Shown here in pieces: positions 43,465-56,700 of a stretch of 64,000 nt of DNA. Origin of the DNA: Linanthus parryae. Its lineage: Eukaryota; Streptophyta; Magnoliopsida; Ericales; Polemoniaceae. Below the pieces are notes generated by a model, which was given only the letters and a program-made list of their open reading frames with translations, was not told where the DNA came from and did not search any database. The stretch spans positions 3,187,501-3,251,500 of the forward strand of contig JALGPY010000005.1 in NCBI GenBank assembly GCA_023055425.1, written 5' to 3'. Position 1 is the first letter of the stretch, and each line of letters starts with the position of its first letter. A program made the position numbers and the translations under genes.

Positions 43465-43741
43465 CATCTTTTTCTTCTCTTTCAACTTATTTCACTTTTT
43501 AACAATATTCATTATGTCACTTTGATCCGGTGATTTAAACTTTGCATTATTTTGTAGATTATAAAGTATTGTAGATTATTGAACATTTGATAGTATTGTC
43601 AAAAGATTACATTACTTTGCTATTGAAATCACCGAGTCAAAGTGACACTACTACGGGTAAAAAAGTCATCTACCGAGTCAAAGTGACATAACTACGGGTA
43701 AAAAAAGTCGACATAAGTTGAAAGAGAAGAAACAAAGGTAG
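43465..43741. mobile_element. Stowaway-like MITE, family copy 4, with duplicated right end
   Basis: TA flanks (43463-43464, 43742-43743). It carries the same ends as copy 3, but the right subterminal unit (CCGAGTCAAAGTGACA.TACTACGGGTAAAAAAGTC) occurs twice in tandem. It lies only 53 bases from copy 3. Confidence 0.82.
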
Positions 43742-44395
43742 TAGTTGTATGAATTGTTGTACGATTGATCACTAAAACCATCACGCGTAGTACTATAAAT
43801 CTAATGTCAATAACTCCAAAAATAATAAGATCGACCCTGTTTTTGTAAGATAATGATATGACCTATGATGGTTATGTTTTTTTTTTTTTCAATGGTTTTA
43901 CAATTTATAAAAAAAAATTATTGACTTGTTCAACCAAATGAGAGATAAATCGTCATGCATGACTAACTCATACTTTGGTTTTCAAAAAAGTTACTTCCCC
44001 CATATTTAACAAAAGCCCTGTGTGGGACATGCAAGAGACATTAAAAAATAGTGATGTTTTTCATGGAACGCCAAAGCATAAAAAGTGTTTTTTTTTTTTT
44101 TTTTTTTTTTTGAAAATAGCAAAAAAAGAGTGGTTGATAGACGATTTTTCTAGTTAGAGAAACAAATAAAATTATATTACATGTTTTTTAGACTTAAAAT
44201 TATATTATATTTTATCGTACACAATAAAATATTTCCACTACGATAGCACATTAATAAAATATTTCACTACCTTCCTCCAAAAGATCATTGCACAATATAA
44301 TTAGTACGCTGCGAATCATTAATCCCCTCTTCTTACCCACCCAACCACTAGTCCTCTCGTTGCCTCGTCAATGATCATTAATCAATAATATATGG
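43742..44395. other. Intergenic DNA, no gene seen
   Basis: AT-rich, with T runs near 43880 and 44090-44111. It ends with the left copy of the 10-bp duplication of the larger MULE (44386-44395). Confidence 0.4.
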
Positions 44396-44853
44396 GGGTA
44401 ATTTACAGTTTGCACCCTCGAGTTTATGTAAATAGACAATTCCTATCATATTGTTCATCAATTGACAGAGGACACTCCTATTTTGTGCAATAATAATTAC
44501 AAATTATACCCCTCCGTCCATTTTCGTTAGGGAACCGTTAAGTGATAGTGGGGTTCATTTTTTGGGTATTTTTTATTCCCATTTTGCCCTTGCATTTTTG
44601 TAATTTACACTTATTATTCCCAAGTTTAGGTAAATATGCAATGCACACCCTTATTGTTTGTCAATTGACATGGAACAACCTTATTTTGCGAGTTGGCAGT
44701 GGGGTACACCTTTGAGTGTTTGGTTCATGCCTATTATGTCCTCTAGTGATATATAATGTCCTTTTTAACTTTTAGAAACTTCGATATTACTATTTATACC
44801 ACTAAATTGTACTACTATAACTCATTTATCTCTCTATGGATGGTTATAAATTA

Positions 44854-45101
44854 CTACCTCTTTCTCTTCTCTTTCCCCCTTCGACTGACTTTTTTACCCG
44901 TAGTTGGGTCACTTTGACTCGGTGATTTTGATATTGAAACGACGTAACTTTTTGTCAATTTTTTCATAGTATTTACTCTACAAGGTCATGCAAAGATTAC
45001 CAATTTCGTGTATCTTTTTACTAACCAAATAACCGGGTCAAAGTGACACAATGAATAGTGTCAATAAGTGAAGTAAGTTGAAAGAGAAGAAACATAGGTA
45101 G
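44854..45101. mobile_element. Stowaway-like MITE, family copy 5
   Basis: TA flanks (44852-44853, 45102-45103). Ends CTACCTCTTTCTCTTCTCTT and the complement of AAAGAGAAGAAACATAGGTAG, with TTGGGTCACTTTGACTCGGT and CCGGGTCAAAGTGACACAAT inside. It lies within the second MULE and has no coding content. Confidence 0.84.
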
Positions 45102-46046
45102 TATTATAGATCATATTTTATTGTTGTCAAAAGGTAAATTTGTCGACACTGAAAACCAACACTGATTGAATAAATTTTATTTAACAAAATTAATTATGAT
45201 ATACTACTTGTCAAATATCAACATCAATCTGTAGTTTGTTTACTAGAATGATGATAAATTTTTTAAAGCCAAACTAAATAATATCATCGAAAATTGTTCG
45301 AAGCTAAAATAAAGAGGATTATAGTAGTTTTTTTTTTTATATAAATATTATAGTAGTTAATACAACCCAAGTTTATTTACATTCAAGCGTTGAATTAAAA
45401 AAAAAATCAAACATTCAGCTTGTTGTAATTTAATAAAAAAATGGGTGGTCAACAGAAGAAAAACACATAAGATACAAAGAGATACGTAGCAGACAGATAC
45501 AATTCTATTACTATCTAGCAACATATTAAATAAATTACAAAAGAGAATAAATTAAAAATGACTGTTTTTTTGCGTCTTTCCCTTTCTCTCTATGTCAACT
45601 GAATTATGTGACGTCCTGAACCCACCTAAAATGTTTTTTGTGCGCATCTATTGGATGACTAAGGGCTAGTTTGGGAATGCTGTGGCGGTGGTAGAAAGCT
45701 GCTGTGTGAAAACACAGTAGAAAGCTGCAGTGAGTTCTTGGTAAAATGTTGTTTGGTAAATATTACGTAAAAGCTGCCGTGAAATATTGATATAGTAATT
45801 TTGTGTTTGGTAAAATCAACTATGAAGTTGCTGTGAGAGGGTAAAATGACAAAAATATATGACACGTGTCATTTCCGGAAAGATAACTATTGATATTTTA
45901 AAAAATTGTAAGGTCAAAATCGGTTGTAGATAAATTAATCAAAATCACTTTCTGGAAAAGCATCTCCCCCCTTGCTTCCTGAAAACTGCTGTGGGGCAGC
46001 AGAAACTGTCCGGAAAAGCAAAAATTTAATTTTTACCAAACACACT

Positions 46047-46694
46047 TGTAGATACTGCTTTATGACATGGCAGATCTAGGCCACGTGGCAACCATCCAGC
46101 ACACCATATTGTGCTCCACACACACGGGATCACCAGCCGAGCTGATCCATGTGGGGGCTGCGAGACAGAGCCCTCGCATACCACTGCACGGGACTTGTAG
46201 GGACTTTGTGGTCTGGAGGCTAGAGTAAGCCCTGTCGCGTGCGAGCCAAGCCCGCGCGCGACCTTTAGTAACTGTTTTGAGAGATCTATGGCACGAGCTC
46301 CCTAGACCCGGTCAATCCGGTCAAACCCGGTCAATCCGGTCAAACCCGGTCAACCTCGTAACGGTTCCGGTACTCGCGCACCACGTGCTCTAACGGTTCC
46401 TATATACTCGGACGAACGTGCCGTTATGGTTAAGCTAATTAAGCCGCCATTAATGGGCGCATTAACCACACTACAACGGTCATGTTCTCCAGTATATATA
46501 CATCGTTAACCTTTCCATACAAGGGGAAGAACAACACTGCCATACGCGGAAGCTCTGCCAAACCTCTGTCTCTCTCTCAGACATTGCTACTGACTTGCTC
46601 TCTCCCTACACACACCCCTATTCTTCCTGTGCGATCCCTGATCCACTACGTACGGTGTACACGGAGGTCTCCCCGCCGGAATCTCTTGTGCACA
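46047..46694 (+). repeat. Tat 5' LTR
   Basis: It starts TGTAGATACTGC and ends TTGTGCACA. A run of CCGGTCAA units lies near 46310-46355. TATATATA near 46491 could be the TATA box for the genomic RNA. The partner LTR is at 58682-59329. Confidence 0.93.
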
Positions 46695-46715
46695 TTTTGG
46701 TGAACCCGACGTGAA
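46695..46715 (+). other. Candidate primer-binding site
   Basis: TTTTGGTGAACCCGACGTG directly follows the 5' LTR, where reverse transcription is primed by a tRNA. I did not assign the tRNA species. Confidence 0.5.
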
Positions 46716-46735
46716 ACTTACCAGCAAAAGCAACC

Positions 46736-47505
46736 ATGTCTCAGGAGGATGATGTCAGCAACCGGTCGCCTTCCACCGAAACCCCCTCGGGAGACGAAGC
46801 TCGCCGTACTCCGACGACTCCCGGCAAGGCACCAACTTTGGAATCTTTGGACGCCACTGTCCAAAGTCAGGCAAAAGCTCTCAAGTCTCAATCTGCGCAG
46901 TTGGAACGGATCTTGGCCGTTCTGGGCACCCTTGCGCCAAATCCTCCACCAGGTACCGCCACCCCTCAGGGAGGAGGTACCCCTACTGCTCCAGGATTGG
47001 GAGTGTCGGCCACGCCTACCAACCCTCATCTGCAAACTCCACCGTCAGCCGCGCAGCTGCCTTCGATCCAAGGATCAACAGCGCAAATGCTACCCCCTGC
47101 CGCTCACGCCTCTCAGCCCACGGCTTTGGCGTCTAACCCAACTTTGCAGTACACTCTGCCTCCACCAGCGACGATTTGGGGAAACGCGGGCAGTCAATAC
47201 ACTCCCAATCCTCCGGCGACATATGTGTCGCCACCGCCTACGGCAACCCCTCCGGCAGCTACCGAGGGAAGCCTCCCAGAATGCATGACGTCCTTGCAGA
47301 AGCGCGTGGACTCCATCCTAGCTCATCAATCGCTCGCGGATACCATCATCCCGAAGCTAGACAACGATCCACCCATTCCACGAGAGATCTATCTCATGCC
47401 TAACCCGGCGGGGTACAAAGCTCCCAAATGGGATAAGTTCGAGGACGTCAACGGGAACGCTCATGAGCATGTCATGCGTTTCATTGACGTCATGGGTCCA
47501 TACGG
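46736..47505 (+). pseudogene. Tat gag, N-terminal part only
   Basis: ATG 46736 (MSQEDDVSNRSPSTETPSGD) opens a Pro/Thr/Ala-rich N-terminus followed by the beginning of a gag core (PKWDKFEDVNGNAHEHVMRF). Similarity ends near 47,505, where the sequence jumps into reverse transcriptase in another frame. The rest of gag, its zinc knuckle and the protease are missing, most simply by one deletion. Confidence 0.8.
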
Positions 47506-50500
47506 AGCTGATCCCAGAACTCAACGTGAAGATCAAACAGGAGATCGTCAAACTCCTAGATGCCAAGTTCATAGAGCCAAATCACCATCCCACATGGTTG
47601 GCCAACATCGTGCCAGTGGTGAAGAAGAACGGACAGCTCCGCATCTGCGTGGACTTCCGAGACCTCAATCGTTTCTGTCCCAAGGACGATTTCCCACTGC
47701 CTAATATCGACTTGCTCATTGATTCAACGGCAGGCCATCGCATGTTCAGTTTCATGGACGGCTTCAGCGGGTACAATCAAATCAAAATGGATCCCGAAGA
47801 TGCAAGGAAAACTGCATTCATCACTCCCGTGGGGGTATTCAACTATACGGTAATGCCATTTGGTCTCAAGAACGCAGGCGCAACCTACCAGCGAGCCATG
47901 ATGGCTCTATTCCATGACATGATGCACAAAGAAGTGGAATTCTATGTGGATGACCTGGTAGTCAAATCCAGGCATGAAGCAGATCACCTTGCAGACCTGC
48001 GAAAAGTGTTCGACAGATGCAGGAGCTTTCAACTGAAAATGAACCCCATGAAATGCGCATTCGGCGTGACCTCGGGGAAGTTTTTGGGGTGCGTGGTCCA
48101 TCGCCAAGGGATCGAGCCTGACCCTGCGAAGGTGTCAGCCATCACCAGCATGACGCCACCTCACAACCAAAGTGCCTTGAAAACATTCTTGGGAAAATTA
48201 TCATATTTGCGGAGATTCATCCCGGCAATCGCCGAAATCACATGCTGTTTCAGCACTCTTCTCAAGAAGGACGCCGCGTACAACTGGGCTCCTGACCACG
48301 AAGCCGCATTTGAAAAACTAAAGGAGATACTTACATCCCCAAAGATTATGATCGCACCTCAACTGGGATCACCGCTGCTGCTATATCTTACATCAACAAG
48401 AAGATCTATAGGAGCACTCTTGGCCCAGGTATATGAGGGCCAAGAGAGGCCTATCTATTACATCTCTCGCATTGTGCAGCCTGCTGAATCAAGGTACACA
48501 GACATCGAACGTCATTGCCTTGCCTTATTCTTTGTGATAGAGAAGTTGAGACACTATTTTGCATCGCACAAAGTAGTGGTGGTCACCAAAAGCGACCCCA
48601 TAAGATACTTGCTAACTCACACTACTCCGGGCGGGAGATTGGCGAAATGGTATATGACCATCTCTCAATACGACATCACATGCGTAAAACCAAGAGCGAT
48701 CAAGTCGCAGGCGGTAGCAGATCTGTTGGCACAGTTCCCCGACAACAGTCACGAACCTGTGATCGAGGAGGAGCTCGAAGGCCCTGAAATCTACGCGATT
48801 GACGTGCCCTATTGGACCCTCCACTTCGACGGTTCGTCAACCAGAAAAGGTGGAGGCATTGGGATAGTCTTGACAAAGCCGGACGGTGAAGTCATACAGA
48901 TGTCCGCAAAACTCAACTTCGCAGTCACGAACAACGAGGCGGAATACGAGGCTCTGATCGCGGGGCTCCGTGCAGCGAAAGCTTTGGAAGTGAGCAACTT
49001 AACAGTCATGGGAGATTCCAAGCTGATTGTTAAGCAGGCCTCGGGCGAATATGGTCTAAAGGAGATCAACCTCCTGCCATATCGTACCCTAGTCCAGAAG
49101 CTGATGCAGCAATTCTGCGACGTGAAATACGAGCACAAACCCCGAGCGGACAACAGGCATGCAGACGCCTTAGCAACTCTGGGATCTAAGGTCAGCATAG
49201 ACAAATGCCCCGCAAGGATTTCCATCGAAGTGCGAACATCGTCGGCATTAACAGAAGATGCGTGCGACGACGAACACATGGATGACGCAGACTGGCGAAA
49301 AGCAATCCTGCAAGCTATTGCGAAAGGCACCAGCAGCGAGAGCTGGGCACTCACGAAAGGATACTGTATCCACGACAACACCCTTTACTACAAGGGTCCC
49401 GGAGGAATACTCATGCGATGTGTCTCCGAGCAAGAGGGACAACAGCTGTTGGAAAAGATTCACCAACACGCTTGCGGAGAAAGCGAGGTGTCAATCTACA
49501 GGAAAGCTCAGAGATATGGCATCCATTGGCCAAGCATGTCTACAGCCGCAGCCCTGATACAAGGGAAGTGCGAAAGTTGCGCACTAATCAAAGATTCTCT
49601 ACTTGTCGCTCTAATCGACGACGACACAGACTGGAGAAAGCCATTGTTTGAATTCCTCACCAAGGGCACTGTACCCGAATCGAGAAAAGAGGCAGACAAA
49701 TTGAAGAGGAAAGCTTCTCGATATGTGGTTCAAGAAAATCTGCTCTGGCGAAAAGGTCACGAAGGCAACTTGCTGCGATGCCTAGACGACAGGGAAGCAC
49801 AAGAAGTCATGGACCTCTCCCATCAGGTGGAACACCAGGGAGGTGCGAAATTATGCAGACAGCTCCTCTCAATCGGATACTTCTGGCCCACGATGGAAGT
49901 CGATTGCCGCACCAAGGTGCGACGCTGCCAAGAATGTCAATTCAAAGGGAACCTAGTGCACGCTCCCGCCGTGGACCTACATGCACTAGGAACGCCATGG
50001 CCATTTCACACATGGGCTTTGGACTTCATTGGCCCCATCCGACCGACGTCACATGGGAACCATTTCATTCTCACAGCAACTGAGCTGTTCACCAAATGGG
50101 TGGAAGCAATACCGCTGAAGACGGCAAACGCGCTGGCTGTGGTCAACTTCATCCAGGAAAACATCGTATGCAGAACTTCTCCAAGGACACCCACAGGGGC
50201 CTCGCCATTTCTACTATGTTACGGGGCCGAAGCTGTGGTACCTGCGGAGGTCAGAGTCAATTCGGCAAGGCTGGCCTTCCACGCGCTCTACGAAAACCAA
50301 CGCGATCATGATTTAGTCTTGCTGGAAGAAAAGCGAGAACAAGCCAAAAGGACTAACAAGCGGTACCAAGAAAGAATCGCTCGCGCCTACAACAAGACAG
50401 TCCAGCGACGGGATTTCGCAGTTGGCGACCTGGTCCTGCGCGCATCTGATCACTGCATGCGAGAGGCAACCCACCCAAAGTTCGCAGCTAATTGGGAGGG

Positions 50501-50618
50501 ACCCTTCGAAGTCACAGAAGTCTTCGATAGCGGCTACTGCAGCATACGAAGGTTGCACGGCACAACCTCAACTCCAAGCTCAGTCAACATGCGCTGGATC
50601 AAGAAGTACTATCCTTGA
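47506..50618 (+). pseudogene. Tat pol: RT, RNase H, second RNase H-like domain, deleted integrase
   Basis: The frame is open but incomplete. RT runs from WLANIVPVVKKNGQLRICVD through the YVDD box (EFYVDDLVVKSR, about 47,945). RNase H of the Gypsy type follows (PIYYISRIVQ). The archaeal-like second RNase H has HFDGSSTRKGGG, NNEAEYEALIAGL, MGDSKLIVKQ and DNRHADALATL. Two similar DWRK-starting modules then occur in tandem (about 49,290 and 49,620), the second with the integrase HHCC finger. The integrase has its first Asp (ALDFIGP) but jumps from ENIVCR to TSPRTPTGASPF, losing the second Asp and the Glu. The Pol C-terminus (WEGPFEV) is normal. Confidence 0.88.
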
Positions 50619-50859
50619 CTTCTCTTATTTCATACGTTTTATGATAACGTTGCTTAATGTCTCATGTGGCTACGATATTCGCAATCTCCTCTCCCATATG
50701 AGAGGATTGTAATCCTATCTCTCCCATATGAGAATGTCATAATAAAAGAATTCTCCCAAATGAGAAGTTCATATTTTTTAGCTGTTTATATCGCTTTATC
50801 TAATTTGTTACGACTGTTAACAATGATTTATTCGCTGCAACAGTAACAGATACAAACAC

Positions 50860-52300
50860 GATCTTGATTGATCATTAAAGCCTATCTCTTACGATAGCGA
50901 ACGCGATCTTAATTGATCATCTAAAGCCCATCTCCTACGATGGCAGCCACTACAAATGTGATCTTAATCGATCATCTAAAGCCTATCTCTTACGATAGCA
51001 GTTACACGCGAATGCGATCTTAAGTGATCATCTAAAGCCCATCTCCTACGATGGCAGCCACTACAAATGTGATCTTAATCGATCATCTAAAGCCTATCTC
51101 TTACGATAGCAGTTACACGCGAATGCGATCTTAAGTGATCATCTAAAGCCCATCTCCTACGATGGCAGCCAATGTAAACGCGATCTTAATTGATCATTTA
51201 AAGCCTATCTCTCATGGTAGCAATCAAATGCAAATGAGATCTTAAATGATCATTAAAGCCTATCTTTTACGATAGCAACCAAACACAAACGCGATCTTAA
51301 TTGATCATCAAAGCCTATCTCATATGATAGCGAATGCGATCTCAATCGATCATCTAAAGCCTATCTTTTACGATAGCAGCCAAGCACAAACGCGATCTGA
51401 ATTGATCATCAAAGCCTATCTCATACGATAGCAAACGCGATCTCAATCGATCATCCCAAAGCCTATCTCTTACGATAGCAAATGCGATCTTAATTGATCA
51501 TCTAAAGCCCATCTCTTACGATGGCCACCAATACAAATGCGATCTCGATCGATCATCTAAAGCCTATCTCTCACGATAGCAGTCAACATAAACATGATCT
51601 TAAGTGATCATTAAAGCCTATCTCTTACGATAGCAGCCAAACTCAAATGCGATCTTAAGTGATCATCTAAAGCCTATCTCTCATGGTAGCAATCAAATGC
51701 AAATGCGATCTTAAGTGATCATTAAAGCCTATCTCTTGCGATAGCAGCCAAACGCAAATGCGATCTTAAGCGATCATCTAAAGCCTATCTCTCATGGTAG
51801 CAATCAAATACGAATGCGATCTTAAGTGATCATTAAAGCCTATCTCTTGCGATAGCACCCAAACGAAAATACGATCTTACATGATCATCCAAAGCCTATC
51901 TTTTGCGATAGCGGCGAAATACAAAAACGATCTCAATCGATTATCTAACGCCTATCTCTTGAGATAGCGGGTTATACAGATGCGATCTTATACTGATCTT
52001 CTCAAGCCTATCTGTTACGATAGCAATTTTGGTTAATTATCCAAACCCGTCTGATATGATGGCAACGCGAGTGCAGAATCATCTTATTAGATCTTCTAAA
52101 GATCCGTCTGCTATGATAGCAGTTTATGCGAGAAACGATCTCAAACAAAGCCTATCTTCTATGATAGCAATTTGCACAGCTCAACGATCTTGATTGATCT
52201 CTGGAAAATTATCTGGAATGATAACAACGTTGTGAACGTGATCTCATACGATTTACAACGACCAATTACAAGCCCATCCGTCAAGATGGCGCAGCTGCGA
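50860..52300 (+). repeat. Satellite-like tandem array in the Tat 3' region
   Basis: About 25 units of roughly 45-60 bp, each holding GCGATCTTAATTGATCATCT and AAAGCCTATCTCTTACGATAGC-like parts. Both parts are small inverted repeats (GATC...GATC and CTATC...GATAG). Some units form higher-order pairs (50,930-51,130). Units decay toward 52,300. Such arrays between pol and the 3' LTR are known for Tat/Ogre elements and can seed satellites. Confidence 0.92.
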
Positions 52301-53719
52301 AATTACGATCTCGAATGATCTAGCGAAATATCTGTAAATTGACATCGCATATGTGAAATCATTACATGTCATTATGCAAGGAAAAACGAGCCGAAACGCA
52401 TGCGAAATTGTATTTTGTTGCAAAGAACAGATGATACAAATACTATTTATCATTATGAGTCAAATGACTTACAATTTATCTATCTAGATAGCAGCTTACA
52501 AGCGAAAAGCTCGCATCTAACTACGCAGCCAACATGGCTTACAATACATTCGAAAAATGGCTGATAAGCCAGAGATGCGCCAAGGGAACTCTCTACTAAG
52601 AAAAGAGAGAATCCACCGGTCCTGACACCGGCAGCACAGTACGCAGATCTGCGGCCGAAGATCTATAGCAAAAGGGATGCTGTCGCGAAGAGATCAACTT
52701 GTCATTCGCCGCATCCCTAGCAGCAAGGTCAGGGATACGATGCGCCCAAGACCCCAAGGAATGACAAAAGCCTCTGTCTGACCAAGATAGGCGCCGGAGG
52801 AGCTTCCTGTGCCGACAGAGGATACTCCGCGCAACAGGCGAAGCAGTCATTCCTCTGGTGATGGATTCCTTGTCACGTTGGACAAGGGCATTGACGAGCA
52901 CCCCGACCTCACAAATGTGAGGGCAACGGATTCTTCTCCGGAGATGCTGGAGGAAAATTCCGCCGTTCATTACGAGACGGTAGCACGGTCACTACGGCGC
53001 TGCACCTCGCCACGAGGCGGCCGGAAACATGACCTGCACACATAATACACGAAGAAATTTCTTCGAACACACATGAGGTATTATCTGCATCCTCTTTATG
53101 ACGGTTATAAACAGCAATAAGCCTCATAAAGTGGATCTTGGAAACTATTTCTATAGCACAAAGCGCAAACTCAGGATTCAAAACTTGAAGTTGCCATGAA
53201 TCAACGAAAAACAAGCGTTGAAGCCAGCAGTCGCAAGGACTCACGGCAAAGCACATGTTTGGGATGAAAGAGCCCAAATGGCAAAGACGGGGTTTATATA
53301 GGCCCTGTGGAGACTCTTTGGTTGCTTAAAGATGAGTCAGCAAATTCAAAAAGAGGGTAAGTTCAATCACTTACGCCTTGAAAAGCGGTAACAATCAATT
53401 ACCCTACTAAAGGCTACGACGATTCGGTTGCGTATCCTAATAAATGACGGATAGTCATGATTCGGATGGACTTCCCAACGGAAGCGTGCTTATCTGCCGA
53501 GAAATTAGCGCGAAAATCAAGCAAAGAATCAATTGCTGATGTCATAATTGGATATACACAGAAATGTCCAATCAAATCCCGAAAGGGGCAAAATGGGCAA
53601 ACTCATTGTTTGTTGTTAAAAAAGAAGGGGGAGAAACCCTAGCAACATTACATTAATGTTTCAAAATATTACATTAATGTCTCAACCATTTTCCTGTTTT
53701 CTTTTCAAAATTCGAAAAG
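52301..53719. other. Region between repeat array and antisense gene end
   Basis: No gene is supported. Several short frames on both strands (for example minus 52970-52596 and 53277-52909) match nothing known. It should include the 3' untranslated part of the antisense gene. Confidence 0.4.
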
Positions 53720-56700
53720 TCAAAACAAATTTTTGACTAAGGAATCCTGGGGCTCGAACTGCTCGATCAGCCTCTCCACTTGTTGCACTTCTTGCTTTAG
53801 TTGCTCGCACTTGGCATTCATTTCATGATACAGCTTCAAAGCTTCATCAACCTTTTGCTTCTGCTGTTCCACCTTCTGCATCTCAGCTGCGAGATTCTGG
53901 TGCCCGAGATTCAGAGTTACAGCTGCGCGAATCAGTGTAACTCTGTCCTTGAGGAATTTGAAACCAAGTCTGCCTTGGACTTTGAGCACGAGATTTTGGC
54001 ACATGCCACACAGCAATTCGGCACTCTGGGCCGAAATGGTCGCAGGTGTAGCCGCGCACAGCTGCTCTAGTATCCAGATGGCTTCAGTAAGGAATAGCCT
54101 CCTGTCAAAAGGACTGATCTCCAGACACCTCACAAACGATCGGGGGTATCTGAGGCGCATTCGAACCACCCAGTCTACATCGGTTTGCTTCAAACCTGAG
54201 ACATCAAAAACAAGTCATGATGTCAAAACTCGCAAGCAAATAATGCGACGTGCGAATGGTAAAATCTCTGCTTACCAGTGCCTTCCAGAATTTCGTGAAT
54301 AGAGGGAATGCGAGCCACCGGGTTGTTCGAAGACTGCCCTCGCTCCATGGCTCTCCTATCAGCTGCGAGCTCCAAACTCTCATAGTTAGGAGGAAGAGTG
54401 TAGGCCGCACCAGCTGCGACTACATTCCCAACCTGCGAGCCCCAAATACTCCACGCAGGAATAGGTGCTTCCGGTTCAGTTATCGCCGGAGGCGAGGGGA
54501 CAGCCGAAGTCGCTGGACGGACACTCCCAGATGCGAAAATATTAGCATCACTTGTCCTTTCTTCCTCACCGCCAGTACGGACACCTTCGTCCATCGGCAC
54601 AGCATCATCTTCGACATCATCGGAAAGTTCGATGACATCCTCGAGACGCTCACTCACGTGTCCAGCAGCTGCGACGGGCTTCTCGGTATGGGAGCTCGAA
54701 ATCGGAACATGGGATGCAGAAGGCTGACTTCTCTGCTCCAGCTCAGGCTCCTCAGCATGACCTGCGATACCGAATGCGATAATATGAGGTAACTTGTGTT
54801 ATAAGTTATTTCACTATCTTTACTAAAGCTAAGAATAAGCACCTCCACGCGAAGGTGGGATTGAGGTATCCTCATCATACACTAGGGACGTGGAACCGTG
54901 CCCTATCAGTGTATCCTCACTAAGCAAATCTTTAAGAGAAGCGTGACCTGGGACGCGAGTAAACCAGTCATGATTTTGCTTCAAGTGACTAAAGCCTAGT
55001 ATGCGCATATCACTCAAAATAATTACCTGAGGGTTCTCCGCATTTGCTTACCAACCAACGGCGAATGTCAGGCTTTGACACACCGTGCTTTAACGCACCC
55101 ACAATTACATCTCTATAAGTAACTGCGAGATTGAAGATCTCACCTTTATCGCGACCTGCGATCTCTGCGAAGTCCGCTTGGACTTGCTCTAGCTCTGCTG
55201 TGTCCTCTCCAGGAACCTCATCTTCCTCCTCCACATGAGGAGCCACTTCTTCGGGAAGCTCGTCTTCCTCGCCAGCTGGACGCACTAAGTCGTCAACATG
55301 CAGCTCCTCGAGGCTCCGCTGTTTCACAAGCTCGAGTTCCTCTTCCTCTCGCTGCCTTCTTCTTTCAGCAGCCTCCGCGGCTGTCCTCCGGGACTCAGCA
55401 AGAACATCCTCGCTTATGGGATCATCTGAAACGCCAGAGTGGGCATCTCTCTTTTGCCTCTTGGCCACGAGGCTACCAACGGCTTCATCATCATCATCTG
55501 CGAATACAAAATTGGTTCAAAGAAAAGAACTGCACAGAAGTCATGATAAAGGGCAAGGAGATGCGACGGAAGTACCTCCTGATTCTTCCTCGCACATCAC
55601 AACTGTTGCTTCTTCATCACTTGCCTGGGGCTCCGGTCTCTCTTCCTCTTGGTTGAATGGAACGAAAGTCTCAACAGCGAGATCTTTTCGCACTTTGCTG
55701 GGCATACGACCCTTGCCTTTGTCCTTGATGGAAAGGGACCTCACTGGGGGAGAAGCTGGAGCGCTCCTAGGGGAAGAAATCGTAATCCCCTTTTGCCTAG
55801 GTCTCTTCGCTCTCGGCGCCACAGTCGCCGGAGGGGACGGGTCATCTCTAGGAGGAGACGGAGCCGGAGGGTTGTCTATCAGCGAGTCAGCAAAGGTGTT
55901 CATGACCCCGCGAACTTTTGTTTCGACCTCGGCATCCATCCTCCATGCTAGCCGATACGACTCCCCCCTCCTTCTGGTGGCAACAATGGTATCCACCAGC
56001 GATTTGGAACGGTCACCAGCTGCGAACCTCCGCACATGACACTAGACAATACAGAACAAAAAGCATCAGTGCAAGCAAATTAAAGAGCTCAAAGCACACA
56101 AGGAAACTGCTTACCTCAGCAAACGCCTTGCTATATTTGATGACCTGCGTGTCACCCTTCTTGATTGCATCGACCTGCTCCTTCAGAATGGAATCGGGGC
56201 ACAAATGATTCTCGCGGTCCAACAACGAGTAGCAACCGTACTCAGACTCGCTCAAACTGCAATTGGGGCGAAACGGAAAAGAGTTTCTCTTGATCAAGGG
56301 GGCCCTTCCTGGCTGCGCCGCCGCCTCCGTCTCCATCCTCGTCTGCTGGGCGATCCAGTATGCGATCCAGTTCTGGGAACAACCACCCTTGCGAGTTCCC
56401 GCAGGCTGCTCGAAGGGAAGATTGCTCATGAGGACCGTCTTGCACTCCTTTGTCAGCAAGCGCTTGTAGCACCCTCTGACGATAGACTGGGGCCAGATTG
56501 ATGGGGCCACCGCATCGAAACCAAACTGAGGCGAGACCCGAGTGGGGTCAACATCCACAGTAAGCCTTTCATATCGTGGCGCGAGCTCACGAATGTGCTC
56601 TGCAAGTGCGGGAAGAGAACCTCGCAGACACCAGCAAAAGAACTCACGATAGCGCTCGTGGAAATGCGGCCCCTTTTCAAAGAGAAGGTCTTCTGACAAG

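Noticed and set aside
50860..52300. CRISPR-like array
   Set aside because: Unit and spacing superficially look like repeat-spacer, but the between-repeat parts are themselves repeated, and the genome is a plant nucleus. It is a retrotransposon tandem array.
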